A stretch of DNA of 64,000 nt, from positions 8,213,501-8,277,500 of the forward strand of contig CP071065.1 in assembly GCA_017164015.1 (NCBI GenBank), given 5' to 3'. The notes beneath the pieces were generated by a model. The model was not told the DNA's origin, searched no databases, and saw only the letters and a program-made list of their open reading frames with translations. This DNA comes from Nostoc sp. UHCC 0702. Its GTDB lineage: Bacteria; Cyanobacteriota; Cyanobacteriia; Cyanobacteriales; Nostocaceae. A program made the translations under genes and the position numbers. Positions 9,418-16,807 of the stretch are shown in pieces (position 1 is the first letter of the stretch; the number at the start of each line of letters is the position of its first letter).

Positions 9418-10020
9418 TCATGACTTCAAACTGGCTATTTCTGGGTGTTCCACTTTCGTTCCCAGTACTTTGAGGAATTTAGCCAACCAACGGGGATGAG
9501 CAGGCCAAGCTGGTGCTGTGACTAAGTTGCCATCAACTATTGCCTCATCAACTGGGATTTGCACGTAGATACCGCCAGCAGCACGTACATCTGGACTACA
9601 GGCAGGGTAGGCAGTACAGCTCTTGCCTTGTAGGACATCGGCTGCTGCTAACAGCTGTAAACCGTGGCAGATAGCAGCGATGGGTTTATTTGCTTGGGCA
9701 AAGTGACGAGTGATTTCTAGCACCTGCTGATTTAAACGAATGTATTCTGACGCTCGTCCTCCGGGGACAACCAAAGCATCGTAGGTTTCGGCTTCTATTT
9801 CTGCAAATGTGGCGTTTAAAGTAAAGTTGTGGCCGGGTTTTTCACTATAAGTCTGATCTCCTTCAAAGTCATGAACTGCTGTTCGCACCTGATCACCAGC
9901 TTTCTTATCTGGGCAAACTGCATGGACAGTGTGTCCTACCATTTGCAAAGCCTGGAAGGGAACCATCACTTCATAATCTTCCACATAGTCGCCAATAAGC
10001 ATCAAAATTTTCTTTGTCAT
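9418..10020 (-). CDS. DJ-1/PfpI family protein
   Basis: A 200-residue single-domain protein of the class I glutamine amidotransferase-like DJ-1/ThiJ/PfpI superfamily. The nucleophile elbow is AAICHGLQLL, with the catalytic Cys in the ICHG turn, and the preceding segment DALVVPGGRASEYIR is typical. Members act as intracellular peptidases, glyoxalase III or protein/nucleotide deglycases. The sequence does not tell which, so no gene name is given. It is cytoplasmic. It lies downstream of narM on the same strand but with a degenerate mobile-element remnant between, so co-transcription is doubtful. Confidence 0.85.
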   Translation of the reverse strand: MTKKILMLIGDYVEDYEVMVPFQALQMVGHTVHAVCPDKKAGDQVRTAVHDFEGDQTYSEKPGHNFTLNATFAEIEAETYDALVVPGGRASEYIRLNQQVLEITRHFAQANKPIAAICHGLQLLAAADVLQGKSCTAYPACSPDVRAAGGIYVQIPVDEAIVDGNLVTAPAWPAHPRWLAKFLKVLGTKVEHPEIASLKS

Positions 10021-10104
10021 ATTTTGATAACCTCACTTTTTAGTCAATGGTCAATAGTCAATGGTCAATCGTCAATAGTTAATAGACAATACTTATTACT
10101 TTAT

Positions 10105-10226
10105 GGGACTTAGGCAAGTGTCATATTTTTTTGTGTGGACAGTCAAGGGTCAAAAATCAAGGTTTTTTGGACTCTTGACTCTTGACTGCTATCGCAGAAA
10201 ATATGTGTCGCAGTTGCCTAAATCCT
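10105..10226 (-). mobile_element. degenerate MITE related to the IS701-like ends
   Basis: The left arm GGGACTTAGGCAAGTG and the right arm CAGTTGCCTAAATCCTG form imperfect inverted repeats. The reverse complement of the right end runs on as GACACATATTTTCTGCGAT-GCAGTCAA, matching the inner left end of the intact MITE at 15695-15840. The middle is made of TCAAGAGTCAAAAGTC-type repeat. No clear target duplication remains. Confidence 0.6.
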
Positions 10227-10248
10227 GGTTTAAACTGTTGACTTTTGA

Positions 10249-10710
10249 CTATGGACTATTGACTAGATGAAATTCTGCCATAGCTAGAGGAAAGTTTTTA
10301 TTTTCATGTCCTGAACGACTGAGTTTAATCAAGGCAAATCGCTGTAAAGGAGTTAAACTTTCCCATTGTTGCAGCGTCAGGTTGACACCTATTTCTTGAG
10401 CTTTTTCTTGAAGGCTATCTGGTACAGTATTAGCATTCAACCATGCAGGATCAGGTTCAATGGGCAATTTTGTAGGTGGTGTACCTGTGCGTTCTAAAAT
10501 TAATTGCTGAAGATACTCTTGGTAAGATTGAATTTCCGTTTCTGTATTACAAGGTAACTCAACTAAAGCTTCGCGTTCAGATGGAGTCATCTGGTTCCAA
10601 TCAGACAATTTCAGCTTGATACCAGAGGTATCTAATTTGTAGCGTACTTGCATAGGTATGCAACGCAAGGAATCAACAAAATCTGCTTCAAATTCAAAAA
10701 AAACTGCCAT
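10249..10710 (-). CDS. narM: nitrate reductase-associated protein
   Basis: A protein of about 153 residues of the cyanobacterial Nitr_red_assoc family. The family signatures are FFEFEADFVDSLRCIPM at the N-terminus, two repeated segments of the form KLxxWxxMTPSEREALVELP and LQQWESLTPLQRFALIKLS, and the ending FPLAMAEFHL. NarM is needed for active assimilatory nitrate reductase (NarB), probably in cofactor insertion or maturation. The start ATG at 10710 (MAVFFEFEAD) is preferred over an ATG three codons upstream. It follows the psiE-like gene by about 60 bases and lies about 1 kb downstream of narB on the same strand, an expected setting for its role. Confidence 0.88.
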   Translation of the reverse strand: MAVFFEFEADFVDSLRCIPMQVRYKLDTSGIKLKLSDWNQMTPSEREALVELPCNTETEIQSYQEYLQQLILERTGTPPTKLPIEPDPAWLNANTVPDSLQEKAQEIGVNLTLQQWESLTPLQRFALIKLSRSGHENKNFPLAMAEFHLVNSP

Positions 10711-10772
10711 AATTAGCAATTCACGAGTCCAAAATAAAATATGTAAATATTTACATTTACTGTGGGTATTGA

Positions 10773-11231
10773 CTAGTTAGAATTACCTGAACGTATGATT
10801 AAATAACTGATTGACAAAGCGAGAATGGCAACTCCTAAACCTATAATATCAATACCTGAAACTTTTTCTAAGTCAAGAATAATAATTTTACGAGCAACTG
10901 CAATTAAAGAGGTAACAATCACTAATTCGACTTGAAAAACATGTCTTCGTAAATAAGCTGTAATATTTTCTAGGATTTCTAGAGCAATTAAAATATTCAA
11001 AAATAAACCGAATATTTTATATAAAGTTGTATTGAATTTACCGTATGGTGAGTCAAATAACTCTTTAATAAGGAAGGCTGCTAAATCTGCGATCGCTACC
11101 AAAATGACTAGCACCATTAAAATAGAAAGAGCTTTGGAAACTAGCACCTCTATATGTTCGATAAAGTGCATAAAGCTCTCATCACTGGTAGCTGATGTTA
11201 TTTTTTTAAATAATCTCTTCATTTGCTGCAC
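10773..11231 (-). CDS. PsiE-like phosphate-starvation-inducible membrane protein
   Basis: A 152-residue protein with four hydrophobic segments (about residues 34-57, 66-92, 99-118 and 126-147) and the PsiE family pattern, including LNILIALEILENITAYLRRH and VTSLIAVARKIIILD. PsiE proteins sit in the cytoplasmic membrane; Escherichia coli psiE is induced by phosphate starvation, but the biochemical role is not known. The gene lies directly upstream of narM on the same strand, so the two may be co-transcribed. No Pho box is visible upstream. Confidence 0.8.
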   Translation of the reverse strand: MQQMKRLFKKITSATSDESFMHFIEHIEVLVSKALSILMVLVILVAIADLAAFLIKELFDSPYGKFNTTLYKIFGLFLNILIALEILENITAYLRRHVFQVELVIVTSLIAVARKIIILDLEKVSGIDIIGLGVAILALSISYLIIRSGNSN

Positions 11232-11377
11232 CCGATTTTCAATTAGATAGAAAAAAGAAAAACCTCATAGATAAATCTAGAGGATTAACAAAAAACCTGT
11301 TGACAGTATGTAATTAATTTGTGTAGTATTTTCTTCTATTCCAGATAAAAAGCAAAGAAGAATAAAAGTAATTTCTA

Positions 11378-11569
11378 TTGACGCACTCCCCCGCATTAAT
11401 GACGGGGGATTCTGGGTTCAAACAGCGATTGCAGGCTTAACCCGTCTGACATCACCTAGCCCAATGGACAACGCCCTGCCCATCAATTTAACTCTACCAC
11501 AACCGAATAAATTAGTTTATTCGCTTATATCTCCTGGTTAGAAACCGGGGGCTTTACGCTTCACGCCTC
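11378..11569 (-). mobile_element. 192-bp MITE with IS608-like (IS200/IS605) ends
   Basis: Both ends match the tnpB element at 33216-34611, in the opposite orientation and without any gene between. The left end (reverse strand, from 11569) follows a TTAC target and, after 10 bases, reads GCGTAAAGCCCCCG, a hairpin, then GATATAAGCGAAT. The right end has the hairpin AATCCCCCG-CGGGGGAGTG and ends in TCAA. A TTAC left flank and a TCAA right end are the marks of IS608-type peel-and-paste elements. Confidence 0.8.
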
Positions 11570-11735
11570 GTAAAGATTCCGCTTTTGTGATGTTAGTAAT
11601 TTACCAGAGGTAGTTAGTAATAGTCGATAGTAAGACCTGCAAAATCAATAGTTAAAATTGATGATAACCATTGATGAATTGACTAAATACTAATTTTTGT
11701 TTCCTGATTCCCTATTTAGGAGTATACCTAGCAGC

Positions 11736-13940
11736 TTACCATTGTGAGGACTGGAGTTGATAATTTTTGACTGGAATTTGCTGAGAAATCGGTAACACTT
11801 GCACAGCACAGGCTTTTAACTCTGGTTGTAGTGAATCGGGGCAAGATTCTGGATGGGTAAGGGCGTTAGCTTCAGCATCGTTTGCCCACAGCGCCCCCCA
11901 GTGCATAGGAACAAATACTGTACCTGGGGCGATCGCTTTTGTGACTTTTGCCGGAAAAAAAGCTTTACCCCGACGCGATCGCACTTCGACTAACTGATTA
12001 TCAGTAATTTCTAACACAGCAGCATCACGGGGATGAATTTCGATAAATGGTTGCGGATGCATGGAGCGAATTTTCTCAATTCTACCAGTACGTGTTTGAG
12101 TGTGCCAGTGTCCATAGAGTCTTCCATTAGTTAATACCAAGGGATAATCAGGATCTGGTGGTTCTGCAAGTCCGCGTGAGTAATATGCGCCAAATCGGGC
12201 GCGTCCATCAGGGGTGTGGAAACGTAAATCTGTATACAAACGCTTTCCAGAGGTTTCTCCCCCTGCTCCCCCTGCTCCCCTGCTCTCTTGTGGGTGAGGC
12301 CATTGAGTGGGGCCTTGTGTCTGTAATTGCTCGTGACTGATACCTGACATCTCACAGGGACGATTGCGAGTTAGCTGCACAAACTCGGCATAAACTTCCC
12401 CAGAGTTAGCAAAGGCAAATTCTTTGACAAAGCCCAACTTCCGACCAACTGCGGCAAAAATTTCCCAATCTGCTTTTGCTTCTCTTGGTGGTTGACGGAA
12501 TGCTGAACACAAAGTTACCCTGCGTTCGGAATTTGTCATCACACCAGTTTTCTCACCCCACTGAGCAGCTGGTAACAGAAGGTGAGCGTAAGCAGCGGTT
12601 TCTGTGGGGTAATAAGCGTCTTGGTAAATAGTGAAGGGCGATCGCAACAACGCTTTTTTTGTCCGCTCCAAATCTGGCATACTCACAGCTGGGTTAGTAG
12701 CAGCAATCCACAATAAGCCCACTGTGTCATTTTCTAAACCCGTAATCATATCCCAAGCTGTTAAACCAGGGTTGGGAGAAATTTGCCCCCGCTTCAGTCC
12801 CCAAAAATCCTCAACTTCTGCGCGATGCTGGTCATTTTTCACCAAGCGATAGCCAGGTAATAAATGCGCCAAACCTCCAGCTTCCCGCCCTCCCATCGCA
12901 TTCGGTTGACCTGTGAGGGAAAAAGGCCCAGCCCCTGGTTTACCAATTTGTCCAGTCATCAAATGCAGGTTAATAATAGTTCTGACTTTAGCCGTACCTT
13001 CACTGGATTGATTTACACCCATTGACCACAGTGATAACACTCGCTGCGATTCCCCCCAGTAACGCGCCGCAGTTTCTAAATCTTGAATACTGATTCCACA
13101 TTGACGAGCTACAACTTCTGGAGGATAGTGGCGAATCACCTCAGCATATGCGGAAAAATTGCTCGTGCAGTCGTCGATGAATCCAGTATCAATGTAGTTC
13201 CAACGCATCAACAAATGGGCGATTCCATTTAACAAGTCGATATCTGTACCGGGACGAATCGCTAAATGCAAATCAGCTGCTTCTGCGGTGGGTGTGCAAC
13301 GGGGATCAACCACAATCATTTTGACTTTGCGGTTCTTTTTGTGATATTTCTCCAATCGATTAAAAACTATCGGGTGACATTCGGCTGTATTAGTGCCAAT
13401 TAGAAATGCACAATCAGTCAACTCTAAATCTTCATAACAGCAGGGAGGGCCATCTGAGCCAAAACTTTGAATGTAGCCAGCCACAGCACTAGACATACAT
13501 AAGCGTGAGTTGGCATCAAAATTGTTACTACCGAGACATCCTTTAAAGAGTTTCTGGGCGATGTAGTAGTCCTCGGTTTGAAATTGACCGGAACCATACA
13601 TACAAAGAGCTTCCGGCCCTTGGGTAAAGCGTACTGTTTGTATGCGCTTAGTGATGATATCAAAAGCTTCATCCCAACTGATGCGCCGAAACTCTTGATC
13701 TAGAGAGTCGCGCATCATGGGGTAATGTAGTCTATTTTTATCTAAAGATTCTGCGATCGTTGCGCCTTTGACGCAAACCATACCTTGACTGGATGGGTGG
13801 GCTTTGTCACCCCGCACTCGCCAAATCGGATTTCCTTGACTATCTCGATTAGTTGCTTTGTTAGGTTGCGCTGGGGGTGATACTTCTAGACCACAGCCAA
13901 CACCACAGTATGGGCAGAGGGTTTTGGTAAATTCACTCAT
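11736..13940 (-). CDS. narB: ferredoxin-dependent assimilatory nitrate reductase
   Basis: A 734-residue molybdopterin oxidoreductase that reduces nitrate to nitrite with electrons from reduced ferredoxin in the cytoplasm. The N-terminus carries the [4Fe-4S] site LCPYCGVGCGLEV (Cys9, Cys12, Cys16), with the fourth Cys in GMVCVKG. The bis-MGD-binding regions follow (MYGSGQFQTEDYY, SRLCMSSAVAGY with the likely Mo-ligand Cys, and the C-terminal VLTNGRLYGHWHTQTRTGRI). Near residues 547-563 there is a low-complexity Gly/Ala/Glu stretch produced by a CCCCCTGCT repeat in the DNA. It joins the catalytic core to the C-terminal MopB domain and keeps the frame. The gene is last in the nirA-nrtABCD-nrtP-narB series, 204 bases after nrtP. 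Confidence 0.95.
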   Translation of the reverse strand: MSEFTKTLCPYCGVGCGLEVSPPAQPNKATNRDSQGNPIWRVRGDKAHPSSQGMVCVKGATIAESLDKNRLHYPMMRDSLDQEFRRISWDEAFDIITKRIQTVRFTQGPEALCMYGSGQFQTEDYYIAQKLFKGCLGSNNFDANSRLCMSSAVAGYIQSFGSDGPPCCYEDLELTDCAFLIGTNTAECHPIVFNRLEKYHKKNRKVKMIVVDPRCTPTAEAADLHLAIRPGTDIDLLNGIAHLLMRWNYIDTGFIDDCTSNFSAYAEVIRHYPPEVVARQCGISIQDLETAARYWGESQRVLSLWSMGVNQSSEGTAKVRTIINLHLMTGQIGKPGAGPFSLTGQPNAMGGREAGGLAHLLPGYRLVKNDQHRAEVEDFWGLKRGQISPNPGLTAWDMITGLENDTVGLLWIAATNPAVSMPDLERTKKALLRSPFTIYQDAYYPTETAAYAHLLLPAAQWGEKTGVMTNSERRVTLCSAFRQPPREAKADWEIFAAVGRKLGFVKEFAFANSGEVYAEFVQLTRNRPCEMSGISHEQLQTQGPTQWPHPQESRGAGGAGGETSGKRLYTDLRFHTPDGRARFGAYYSRGLAEPPDPDYPLVLTNGRLYGHWHTQTRTGRIEKIRSMHPQPFIEIHPRDAAVLEITDNQLVEVRSRRGKAFFPAKVTKAIAPGTVFVPMHWGALWANDAEANALTHPESCPDSLQPELKACAVQVLPISQQIPVKNYQLQSSQW

Positions 13941-13975
13941 GGCATTGATATTTTTTTATCTCACGCAAAGGCAAG

Positions 13976-14022
13976 GCAGCGCGTTGGGCGGCTTTGCCGA
14001 CTTGAAGCGACTGCCGCGCAAA
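13976..14022. repeat. dispersed palindromic repeat
   Basis: The stretch GGCAGCGCGTTGGGCGG, then GACTTGAAGCGACTGCC, in the narB-nrtP gap is the reverse complement of the repeat at 7383-7443, with a few changes. It is a dispersed intergenic repeat. Confidence 0.6.
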
Positions 14023-14144
14023 GGCGCAAAGAAGAGAAAGAAAAAGAGATTTTTGTATTAGGTGTTTTTCTTGGTGTCTTTGTGCCTTTGTGGTTAAAGA
14101 ATTGACTTTTGAACCACCAAGATACAAAGATAGAAAGGTTAATT

Positions 14145-15644
14145 TTATGCTTCAGATTTCAATTGAGGTTTAGTTGAAGTTTCTGGTGATTCTGTTTCAA
14201 AGGCACCTGCAAATGAACCTTTGGGTTCTTTGAGGAAGAAGGCACACATAAAGGCGCATATTATAGCAGCTATTCCCATTGTGGTAAATAATGTTGATGG
14301 GTCGGTTAAGCTATAAATTGTGAGATAAACTACGCCACCAAAATTGCCGTAAGCTCCGACGTTACCTGCAATTTGTCCTGTAGCTTCTTTTTTAATTAAA
14401 GGGACGATGCCGTAGGTTGCACCGCAACCAGCTTGGGCAAAGTAGGCAGCAAACATTGTGACTGCGATCGCTAGCGGAATCGGCCAATTACTGTTAATAA
14501 AATGTGCCATCAAATAGCTAACACCGATGCCAGCAGAAATAATTGTCATTGTCCATTTACGTGAGCCAAATTTATCAGAAATTAAGCCGCCGCTGGGACG
14601 AGAAATTAAGTTTAAAAAGGGATAAGTGGCGGCAATCATTCCAGCTACTACATGCTCTAATCCAAAGGTTTTTTCAAAAAACGCAGGTAGCATGGAAACA
14701 ACTGCTAATTCAGAACCAAAGTTAGTGACGTAAGTAAATTCGAGTACAGCTACTTGGCTAAATTGATAACGCTGTGCGAGAGGGTAAGTTTTTTTGCCAA
14801 TTAGTAATTCTTTATTGACTTGATAAGCTTTGTAAGTTTGGTAAGCGAATAATCCTGTTAAGAGAAACCAAACTAAATACATTTGACTCAAAGTCAAAAA
14901 GTGAATGTTTTTTTGTTCTAAACGCCAAGCTAATAAACCCAAAGCAAATATTAAACCAAAATTCGAGATAATCATTGCCCAGAAGCTTTTGATGCTGGTT
15001 ACTTCTAAAGCACCATTCTTTTTAGGTTTCTTATAGAGTTTGCCAGCAGGGGTATCTTGAACGCTGTTGTAATAAATTACGCCGTAGATGGCAGCAATGA
15101 TACCTGTAAGGGCGATCGCAAATCGCCAGTTGGAACCACCACCAGTCATAAAGCTAGCAGCAACGGCAATTAATGGTAAGGCAAATTCTGCCCCAAAAGC
15201 ACCAAAGTTACCCCAGCCACCATAAATACCTTGGGCGCTTCCCATTTCCTTCGGAGGGAACCATTCTGCTACCATGCGGATACCGACAACAAACCCAGAT
15301 CCGACAATTCCCATTAACAAACGACTAATAACTAATTGGTTAAAGTCTTGGGATAATGCCGTAGCTAAACAGGGAACAGCTGCAAAGATCAATAGTATTG
15401 AGTAGGTAATTCGAGGGCCAAAACGATCCAGCAGCATACCAATAATTAGCCGTGCTGGAATTGTCAGAGCAAGGTTACAGATGCCCAAAGTTTTAACTTG
15501 TTCTGGCGCTAATTGTAACTCTTTGCCAATAGTTGTAGCGAAGGGAGCAAAGTTAAACCAACAAACAAAGGTAAGGAAGAAGGCAAACCAAGTCTGATGT
15601 AAGATGCGGTAACGTCCGTTTAATGAAAATAATCCTTTGAGCAT
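14145..15644 (-). CDS. nrtP: MFS nitrate/nitrite transporter (NarK/NrtP type)
   Basis: A 499-residue protein with about twelve membrane segments and the nitrate/nitrite porter signatures of the major facilitator superfamily. These include an early FAPFATTIGKEL segment, LDRFGPR between helices 2 and 3, GFVVGIRMVAEWFPPKEMGSAQGIYGGWGNFGAFGAE (the first nitrate signature, split here across helix 5), and GNVGAYGNFGGVVYLT (the second signature). It should carry nitrate, and perhaps nitrite, across the cytoplasmic membrane. In Nostoc punctiforme-type clusters NrtP stands between nirA and narB, while Anabaena PCC 7120 uses nrtABCD. Here nrtP lies downstream of nrtD in the same series, so both types are present. 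A 146-bp MITE sits between nrtD and nrtP and may carry or block transcription. Confidence 0.9.
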   Translation of the reverse strand: MLKGLFSLNGRYRILHQTWFAFFLTFVCWFNFAPFATTIGKELQLAPEQVKTLGICNLALTIPARLIIGMLLDRFGPRITYSILLIFAAVPCLATALSQDFNQLVISRLLMGIVGSGFVVGIRMVAEWFPPKEMGSAQGIYGGWGNFGAFGAEFALPLIAVAASFMTGGGSNWRFAIALTGIIAAIYGVIYYNSVQDTPAGKLYKKPKKNGALEVTSIKSFWAMIISNFGLIFALGLLAWRLEQKNIHFLTLSQMYLVWFLLTGLFAYQTYKAYQVNKELLIGKKTYPLAQRYQFSQVAVLEFTYVTNFGSELAVVSMLPAFFEKTFGLEHVVAGMIAATYPFLNLISRPSGGLISDKFGSRKWTMTIISAGIGVSYLMAHFINSNWPIPLAIAVTMFAAYFAQAGCGATYGIVPLIKKEATGQIAGNVGAYGNFGGVVYLTIYSLTDPSTLFTTMGIAAIICAFMCAFFLKEPKGSFAGAFETESPETSTKPQLKSEA

Positions 15645-15694
15645 TCTGATGTCCTAAGAGATGGGAGTGGGGAGATGGGGGGATAACTAATAAC

Positions 15695-15840
15695 CAGGAC
15701 TTACGCAACTGGCACACATATTTTCTGCGATGGCAGTCAATAGTCAATAGTCAAGGGTAAAAAGTCAAGGTTTTTGGACTTTTGACTCTTGACTTTGGAC
15801 GATTTTTGTCAAAAATATATGACAATGCGCGTAAGTCCTA
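15695..15840. mobile_element. 146-bp MITE with IS701-like ends and 5-bp target duplication
   Basis: The left end CAGGACTTACGCAACTGG matches the terminal inverted repeat of the resident IS701-like elements. The right end is the inverted GCGCGTAAGTCCTA. It is flanked by the direct repeat ATAAC (15690-15694 and 15841-15845), the same 5-bp length as the full IS copies. The inside is TCAATAGTCAAGG-type repeat with no gene. It lies between nrtD and nrtP. Confidence 0.82.
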
Positions 15841-15892
15841 ATAACAACTGACAACTGACAACTGACAACTGACAACTGACTTTGCAAAGCAG

Positions 15893-16732
15893 TTACTCGT
15901 CATCATGAGCAAATCGACGATAGAGAAAGTCTAGGGCGTAGTTGCGTAGGTTGTAGTATTCTGGGTCTTCCATGATGCGGCGACGATTGCGGGGGCGGGC
16001 AAAGGGAATATTGAGAATTTCGCCGATGTTAGCGGCTGGGCCGTTTGTCATCATCACAACTCTGTCTGCTAGGAAAAGCGCTTCATCAATATCATGGGTA
16101 ATCATTAGTACAGTGACTTGATGTTCACTCCAGATTTGCAGCAGTTCTTCTTGTAATTCTTCTTTTGTGATGGCATCCAAGGCCCCGAAAGGTTCATCAA
16201 GTATCAAAACTTGGGGACGGATGGAGAGGGCGCGGGCGATCGCTACTCGCTGTTTCATCCCCCCAGAAATCTGACTAGGCTTTTTGTCAGCGGCTTCTGT
16301 AAGTCCCACCATTGCTAAATGTTCTCTGACGATCGCCCGTTTTTCTGCCTGGGTTTTTTTCTCAAACACGGAATCAACAGCCAGGTAAACGTTATCAAAA
16401 ACACTCAACCAAGGCAGCAAACAATAGTTTTGGAATACCACCATCCGGTCAGGGCCAGGTTCGATGATGGGTTTATCTTGCAACATCACTACGCCCTCAG
16501 TCGGAGTGTTAAAACCAGAAACCATGTTTAGCAATGTTGATTTGCCACAGCCAGAGTGACCGATAATGCAAACAAATTCACCCTCCTGTACTTTCAGGTC
16601 AACTCCATCAAGTACGATGTAAGGGCCTTCGGGAGTTGGATAAATTTTACTAACGCCTGAAATCACTAAAAAATCTTCTGCTTTCTGAGCTTGCAGTTTA
16701 TTAACTTGGGTAGTTGTGTTGACTATTTGCAT
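15893..16732 (-). CDS. nrtD: nitrate ABC transporter ATP-binding protein
   Basis: A 279-residue ABC ATPase with Walker A GHSGCGKST, the Q-loop VVFQNYCLLPW, the signature QISGGMKQRVAIARAL, Walker B VLILDEPFGALD and the switch His in MITHDIDEAL. It pairs with NrtC to energise NrtB for nitrate/nitrite uptake. The TauB/SsuB/NrtD-type sequence and its place directly after nrtC decide the assignment. It overlaps no neighbour; 75 bases of TGACTGATGGCTGTTGAC repeat separate it from nrtC. Confidence 0.93.
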   Translation of the reverse strand: MQIVNTTTQVNKLQAQKAEDFLVISGVSKIYPTPEGPYIVLDGVDLKVQEGEFVCIIGHSGCGKSTLLNMVSGFNTPTEGVVMLQDKPIIEPGPDRMVVFQNYCLLPWLSVFDNVYLAVDSVFEKKTQAEKRAIVREHLAMVGLTEAADKKPSQISGGMKQRVAIARALSIRPQVLILDEPFGALDAITKEELQEELLQIWSEHQVTVLMITHDIDEALFLADRVVMMTNGPAANIGEILNIPFARPRNRRRIMEDPEYYNLRNYALDFLYRRFAHDDE

Positions 16733-16807
16733 GGTTTTAGTTATTTTTTATCAGCTGACTGATGGCTGTTGACTGATGGCTATTGACTATTGACTACTGA
16801 CCACTGA

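Noticed and set aside
10720..10772. NtcA site before narM
   Set aside because: GTAAATATTTAC has 6 bases, not 8, between the half sites.
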